This document shows positions 16,110 to 19,620 of a stretch of 19,620 nt of DNA, piece by piece. Below the pieces are notes generated by a model. It worked only from the letters and a program-made list of their open reading frames with translations. It did no database searches and had not been told where the DNA came from. This DNA comes from Lachnoclostridium sp. UBA739 (GTDB taxonomy: Bacteria; Bacillota_A; Clostridia; Lachnospirales; Lachnospiraceae). Position 1 is the stretch's first letter. The number at the start of each line of letters is the position of its first letter. The position numbers and the translations under genes are program-made. Where the stretch lies: contig DBKX01000263.1 of the NCBI GenBank assembly GCA_002297865.1, positions 2,288 through 21,907 of the forward strand. Reading direction: 5' to 3'.

Positions 16110-16766
16110 TTACAGTATCAAATTTAAGAAATCTAATATGTTACTATTTTTATATGTATCTGCTTCAGGGACATATATTATTTGTTTGTTCTTAATTATA
16201 GGAATTGAACGTTTTTCAGTTAGCTCACAATCATTTGAAATCACTGTTTTCTTTTTCTGCTCATTCAAAATATTTATAGCATGCTGATACGAGTTACCAT
16301 TACTATTTAGTTTGTCATATATTCCTTCATCTCCTTTATAATCTTCAATTGATTTATATTTATAGGTATCAATAATAAACTGACTTGTGTCTTGATTATT
16401 GTATTTTGAAGAATGCAGGCATGCAAAATATTCAAAATCATAATTATTTACTATTAAGATATATGGTATTCTTCCATGCCTGTTTTTTTCTATACAATAT
16501 TCTAGCAGGGTTTTGAAATTCTTCTTCTCGCCCCCATTTTCTCTTGCAAGGTCATAATCCAACAAAATAACTTTTGCTAAATATCCTAGATCAGATTCCT
16601 TTTTGATCTGTCTTAGAAAGTTAAGATATCCTCCACCTCTCACATTTACTTCCTTATACGATATTTTAAGGTTCTCCTTCATTCGAAGACTTTTAAAATA
16701 ATTCACTTCAGTATTCCCTTCTGCCAGCAGTTGTATTTTAATCTTTATCTGGGGTTCTCTAGCCAT
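16110..16766 (-). CDS. RloB-family / AbiLii-like TOPRIM-fold defence protein
   Basis: This 218-residue protein starts at ATG 16766 (MAREPQIKIKIQ). The start is chosen for the GGGAGGT seven bases upstream; that site lies inside the end of the ATPase gene. The N-terminus IQLLAEGNTEVNYFKSLR (E16, E20) matches the RloB-type EGxTExxYF motif. ILLDYDLAREN supplies D70-x-D72. A Glu followed by DxD is the TOPRIM metal-binding arrangement, so nuclease-like chemistry is plausible. The gene overlaps the upstream ATPase by eight bases, indicating coupled translation. RloA-RloB and the lactococcal AbiLi-AbiLii pair have this order and are linked to phage resistance. The effector mechanism and trigger are not visible here. 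Confidence 0.75.
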   Translation of the reverse strand: MAREPQIKIKIQLLAEGNTEVNYFKSLRMKENLKISYKEVNVRGGGYLNFLRQIKKESDLGYLAKVILLDYDLARENGGEKKNFKTLLEYCIEKNRHGRIPYILIVNNYDFEYFACLHSSKYNNQDTSQFIIDTYKYKSIEDYKGDEGIYDKLNSNGNSYQHAINILNEQKKKTVISNDCELTEKRSIPIIKNKQIIYVPEADTYKNSNILDFLNLIL

Positions 16767-17955
16767 CAATTGTACCTCCCAACAAGCCACTTAAATATAA
16801 TTCATATATGTTTGTTCGATCATATCGGAAATCCTTGTATTCTGCTAATGAATATAGATTGGTTGACATATCTTCCTTGTTTCTTGTGGTAATCCATAAC
16901 TGCTGCTTCATAAAATTGATGGTATTCATATGCAACACATTATGTGTTGAAAAGACAAACTGCCCCTTGTGCTCTGAACCATGAATCAATGTTACAACTC
17001 GCTCAGATAATAACGGATTTAACACTTTGTCCATTTCATCTGCAAATACCGTACAGTCATCATAAATAACTCTCCATATGTCAATAGACCATGCAAAAAA
17101 ATCCCTTATTCCAGAGGATTCTTTTGACATCCTAGTTCGATATTCTTTTCCATTTTCAGACCTTCGGATTACAATTGAATCTTTGAACGGTTCTTCTTCG
17201 TCTATTTTCAGCTTAATGATTGATGGATCAACTAATTGAAAAATCTCTATAAATCTTTCATCCTGTAAAATCTCCAAGTCTTCTTCTTGCTTTTGGATTT
17301 CGAGGAATTTTGCATAAGAAATATTGGACGGTGAATGAACAATAAGTTTATTTCTCATCCAATCACAAAATGGTTTTACTACTTCAACATCTAATAGTTC
17401 AAGTTTTAAAATAAATAACCTATTTGAATTCTGCACAGCATCAGACTTTATTTTCTGTTCATCAATAAGTCTTGCATCCATTTCCCATTCAAATTTAATT
17501 TCTATCTTTTTCCCTACATCCTTGAAATCAGACCTGTAAATAGAAAATACATTCATTTTTTTACTCTCACTAATTCCTACATCTAACCGTTCTTCTTTAA
17601 TACTAGTACCATCAAGTATTAACGTATAATCGTATATTATTCTTTCTAAACAAACCGATACTCGAAACTCTTGTGTTGATTTTTTCTTGGCATCATCATA
17701 ATGAAGCAAACTTCTCATCGTTTTAATTTCTTCTGCAGAATTAAACAGGAATTTCAAAAAATCAAGACTTTGAATAAAATTTGTTTTTCCTCCTCCATTT
17801 TCCCCTACAATAACAGCAGATTTTAAACCACGTATTCCTGATTCAGATGTAATTACATTATTCTCAAACCGCTTCATCTTTCTTCCTGGAATCAATGAAA
17901 AAGTACATTCTTCTTTAATACTTTTAAAATTCTTCACACTATAACTTAACAGCAT
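16759..17955 (-). CDS. AAA/ABC-type ATPase, RloA/AbiLi-like
   Basis: This 398-residue protein starts at ATG 17955 after GGGAGGT. It begins MLLSYSVKNFKSIKEECTFS, the usual opening of AAA_15/AAA_21 ATPases of the OLD/RloA type. Walker A is GENGGGKT at 51-58, the signature-like SKESSGIRDFF is at 278-288, Walker B is TVFADEMD at 302-309, and the H-loop STHN is at 336-339. There is no C-terminal TOPRIM domain as in OLD nucleases; that role is probably supplied by the overlapping downstream RloB-like gene. The pair is bracketed by metabolic genes and has its own ribosome binding sites, as expected for an inserted defence cassette. The ATPase probably senses infection and controls its partner; this is inferred from related systems. 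Confidence 0.82.
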   Translation of the reverse strand: MLLSYSVKNFKSIKEECTFSLIPGRKMKRFENNVITSESGIRGLKSAVIVGENGGGKTNFIQSLDFLKFLFNSAEEIKTMRSLLHYDDAKKKSTQEFRVSVCLERIIYDYTLILDGTSIKEERLDVGISESKKMNVFSIYRSDFKDVGKKIEIKFEWEMDARLIDEQKIKSDAVQNSNRLFILKLELLDVEVVKPFCDWMRNKLIVHSPSNISYAKFLEIQKQEEDLEILQDERFIEIFQLVDPSIIKLKIDEEEPFKDSIVIRRSENGKEYRTRMSKESSGIRDFFAWSIDIWRVIYDDCTVFADEMDKVLNPLLSERVVTLIHGSEHKGQFVFSTHNVLHMNTINFMKQQLWITTRNKEDMSTNLYSLAEYKDFRYDRTNIYELYLSGLLGGTIDG

Positions 17956-18025
17956 ATTAGTACCTCCCACAACATTTTAACACATTTCAGAATCAATTCA
18001 ATCGTTTTTCCGTTTATATGTATCT

Positions 18026-18031
18026 ATTATA
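18026..18031 (-). promoter_or_regulatory. Candidate -10 element of the RloA-RloB operon
   Basis: A consensus TATAAT lies on the minus strand at 18031-18026, about 70 bases before the ATPase ATG. No convincing -35 accompanies it. A second possibility, TTGAAT-N16-TAAAAT extended by TGT, lies so close to the ribosome binding site that the leader would be very short. Confidence 0.3.
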
Positions 18032-18087
18032 TTAGTAATATGCCCAAATATTCTACTTTTCAATACACTTACATCGATTTTTCGTTT

Positions 18088-18125
18088 TAAAAAACAACCT
18101 GTCCCACCAACAGTGACACAGGTTG
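18088..18125 (-). terminator. Terminator of the methyltransferase-hslO operon
   Basis: CAACCTGT at 18095-18102 pairs with ACAGGTTG at 18118-18125 across a GC-containing loop. On the minus strand it is followed by six or more T. It begins 18 bases past the hslO stop and insulates the defence pair from this operon. Confidence 0.9.
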
Positions 18126-18143
18126 CATTTCACAATATATCTC

Positions 18144-19022
18144 TTATCTGCTTCTCCTAATAATATCCTTAAGCTCTTCCACAGAAAAATGATAATTCTC
18201 ATTACAGAAATGACAATTCACCTCAATTGGCTTACCATCATCAATCATTTCCTGAATATCCTTCTTGCCAATACTTACAATCGCCTTTTCCACTCTTTCT
18301 TTGCTGCAGTTACAGTGGAATCTTGTTTCCGTCTTCTCCATAATCTCAACACCGAACTCACCAAGCACTTCTTCCAGAATCATTTCCGGCGTCATATCCT
18401 TGTCAAGTAACGCTGTAATAGAAGTAATGGAGTTAATCTTTGCTTCTAACTTATCAATCACTTCATCGTCAGCAAATGGCATTAACTGAATAATAAATCC
18501 ACCTGCACGTCTTACAGTGTTCTCCTTATTCATTAACACACCAAGTGCCACAGCAGAAGGAACCTGCTCACTTTCCGCAAAATAATTAGTTAAATCCTCA
18601 GCGATTTCACCAGATACTAAATGTGTCTGTCCCACATAAGGCTCTTTTAATCCCATGTCCTTAATAACACTTAACACACCTAAATCTAGTGCTTTACCAA
18701 CATCCAATTTACCTTTTTCGCTTGGTGGAAGCATCACTTCTGGATTGTTTACATAACCTTTTACATTTCCGTGGGAATCGGCTGTTACAGTTAAGCCTTG
18801 AATTGGTCCACTACATTTAATTTGAAGAGTTAATAAATCCTTATCTCCTTTTTGCATGGCACCCATCATAGCACCACCTGTTAACAAACGACCTAATGCT
18901 GCTGTTGCGATTGGACTTGTATTGTGTGCCTGTCTCGCGAATTCTACCATTTCTTTTGTTGTTGCTGCAAATGCACGAATCTGATTATTTGCTGCTGTTG
19001 CTCTTACAATATAATCTCCCAT
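18144..19022 (-). CDS. hslO: Hsp33 redox-regulated chaperone
   Basis: This 292-residue protein is a cytosolic holdase chaperone activated by oxidative unfolding. The N-terminal domain is typical (DYIVRATAANNQIRAFAATT, HNTSPIATAALGRLLTGGAM, SEKGKLDVGKA, VALGVLMNKE). The C-terminal redox switch is intact: C237-x-C239 (HCNCS) and C270-x2-C273 (NCHFCNENY), which bind zinc when reduced. The length is normal. AGAAAGGTGA precedes the ATG. It begins 14 bases after the methyltransferase stop, so the two share a transcript. In a likely strict anaerobe this fits protection from transient oxygen stress. Confidence 0.97.
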   Translation of the reverse strand: MGDYIVRATAANNQIRAFAATTKEMVEFARQAHNTSPIATAALGRLLTGGAMMGAMQKGDKDLLTLQIKCSGPIQGLTVTADSHGNVKGYVNNPEVMLPPSEKGKLDVGKALDLGVLSVIKDMGLKEPYVGQTHLVSGEIAEDLTNYFAESEQVPSAVALGVLMNKENTVRRAGGFIIQLMPFADDEVIDKLEAKINSITSITALLDKDMTPEMILEEVLGEFGVEIMEKTETRFHCNCSKERVEKAIVSIGKKDIQEMIDDGKPIEVNCHFCNENYHFSVEELKDIIRRSR

Positions 19023-19036
19023 TGTTATTCACCTTT

Positions 19037-19620
19037 CTAGACGTATAATTTATTTTCCTGCCATTGTTCCTTTGCAATGATATATACTCGTTCACTATCC
19101 TCTTTTGGCGATTCCTTTGTAAATGCATCATATGCCGCTACAAATTTCATACCCGCCTTTTCAAGAAGTTCTTTAATCTTCTCGATGGAATAAGCTCGCT
19201 GTAAATGTGTCTCCTGGAAACGGTGGTACACATCTTCTTCTTTATCTTTAATAAAAAGAGTTAACTGATATTCATTAATCTCTTCCTCTTCATAATAGTA
19301 GTTTTCCCAAATAAAACTGCTTTCCTCACGAGCTTCTGCAATGGTATTCTCACCTAATATTTTCTCATACTTATATTTTGTATTTAGATCAAAAATGAAT
19401 ACGCCATCTTTCTCTAAATAATTATTTACCAGCCGGAATACTTCTACTAATTCGTCTTCTTCCAGAATGTAGTTCATGCTGTCGCAAATGCTTACTGCTG
19501 CTTTTATTGTGCCGAAGAGTTCAAATTCTCTCATATCCTGTAGCAAATATAAAACAGAATCGTCTTCGTTCTTTTCCATTGCGATAGAAAGCATCTCTTC
19601 TGCATTGTCAATTCCTATCA
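19037..19620 (-). CDS. Class I SAM-dependent methyltransferase, 5' end beyond the window
   Basis: The frame is open through the right edge, so the start is outside the window; an internal ATG at 19594 is not the true start. The first visible residues (IGIDNAEEMLSIAMEKNED) are the acidic loop after SAM motif I, whose GxGxG must lie just outside. DMREFELFGTIKAAVSICDS then NYILEEDELVEVF give the motif around the fourth strand. FIFDLNTKYKYEKILGEN follows, and the C-terminal beta-strands include ERVYIIAKE. This is the Methyltransf_25-like fold common in Firmicutes; the substrate is unknown. It sits immediately upstream of hslO, in one operon. Confidence 0.85.
   Translation of the reverse strand, partial: IGIDNAEEMLSIAMEKNEDDSVLYLLQDMREFELFGTIKAAVSICDSMNYILEEDELVEVFRLVNNYLEKDGVFIFDLNTKYKYEKILGENTIAEAREESSFIWENYYYEEEEINEYQLTLFIKDKEEDVYHRFQETHLQRAYSIEKIKELLEKAGMKFVAAYDAFTKESPKEDSERVYIIAKEQWQENKLYV

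Noticed and set aside
16759..17955. Reading the ATPase as an OLD-family nuclease or a PrrC-type anticodon nuclease
   Set aside because: It has no C-terminal TOPRIM or HEPN-like domain of its own; after the STHN motif only about 60 residues remain.
1..19620. tRNA or rRNA genes, CRISPR arrays, insertion sequences, riboswitches
   Set aside because: I saw no cloverleaf, no regularly spaced direct repeats, no transposase sequence and no long structured leader upstream of any gene.

Overview
The window is AT-rich and every convincing gene lies on the minus strand. Strong GGAGG-type ribosome binding sites, TGnTATAAT extended -10 promoters and the gene content (secreted GH13 amylase with CBM26 modules, GH94 phosphorylase, LUD and DegV proteins, Hsp33) point to a low-GC Firmicute. 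It is probably a carbohydrate-fermenting gut or rumen Lachnospiraceae, although no rRNA or other species marker is present to prove it.

Reading from the left edge: (1) Positions 1-3140 hold a compact RiPP-type operon. In transcription order it has a radical SAM/SPASM maturase (1779-3098), two tiny paralogous Cys-containing precursor peptides (1617-1742 and 1456-1575), and an ABC exporter half-molecule cut by the window edge (1-1279). The peptides share an almost identical N-terminus (MLVAVAA) and a core pattern C-x-R-x-G-C-T-Y-x-x-C. This is the best candidate for an undescribed system here. (2) Positions 3250-6640 hold a left-handed beta-helix (GlmU-like) protein and a secreted alpha-amylase with two C-terminal starch-binding modules, each followed by a hairpin terminator. 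(3) Positions 6666-9300 hold a DNA topoisomerase III gene interrupted by one in-frame TAA where a Tyr codon is expected. A possible 31-codon YqzL-like reading frame follows it. Further right is a tspO gene that has lost its middle.

(4) Positions 9341-16000 are metabolic housekeeping: a DegV-LUD operon, a membrane acyltransferase, serine hydroxymethyltransferase (glyA) and a GH94 phosphorylase, probably cellobiose phosphorylase. Most have a recognisable promoter or terminator. (5) Positions 16110-17955 hold an overlapping two-gene module, an AAA/ABC-type ATPase and a TOPRIM-like RloB-family protein. This is the layout of RloAB/AbiL-type anti-phage systems. (6) From 18088 to the right edge lie hslO (Hsp33) and the 3' part of a SAM-dependent methyltransferase gene, in one operon.

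Functionally, the amylase and GH94 phosphorylase suggest use of plant glucans. The RiPP operon and the RloAB-like pair are the accessory, probably mobile, parts. The broken topB and tspO genes suggest local gene decay.
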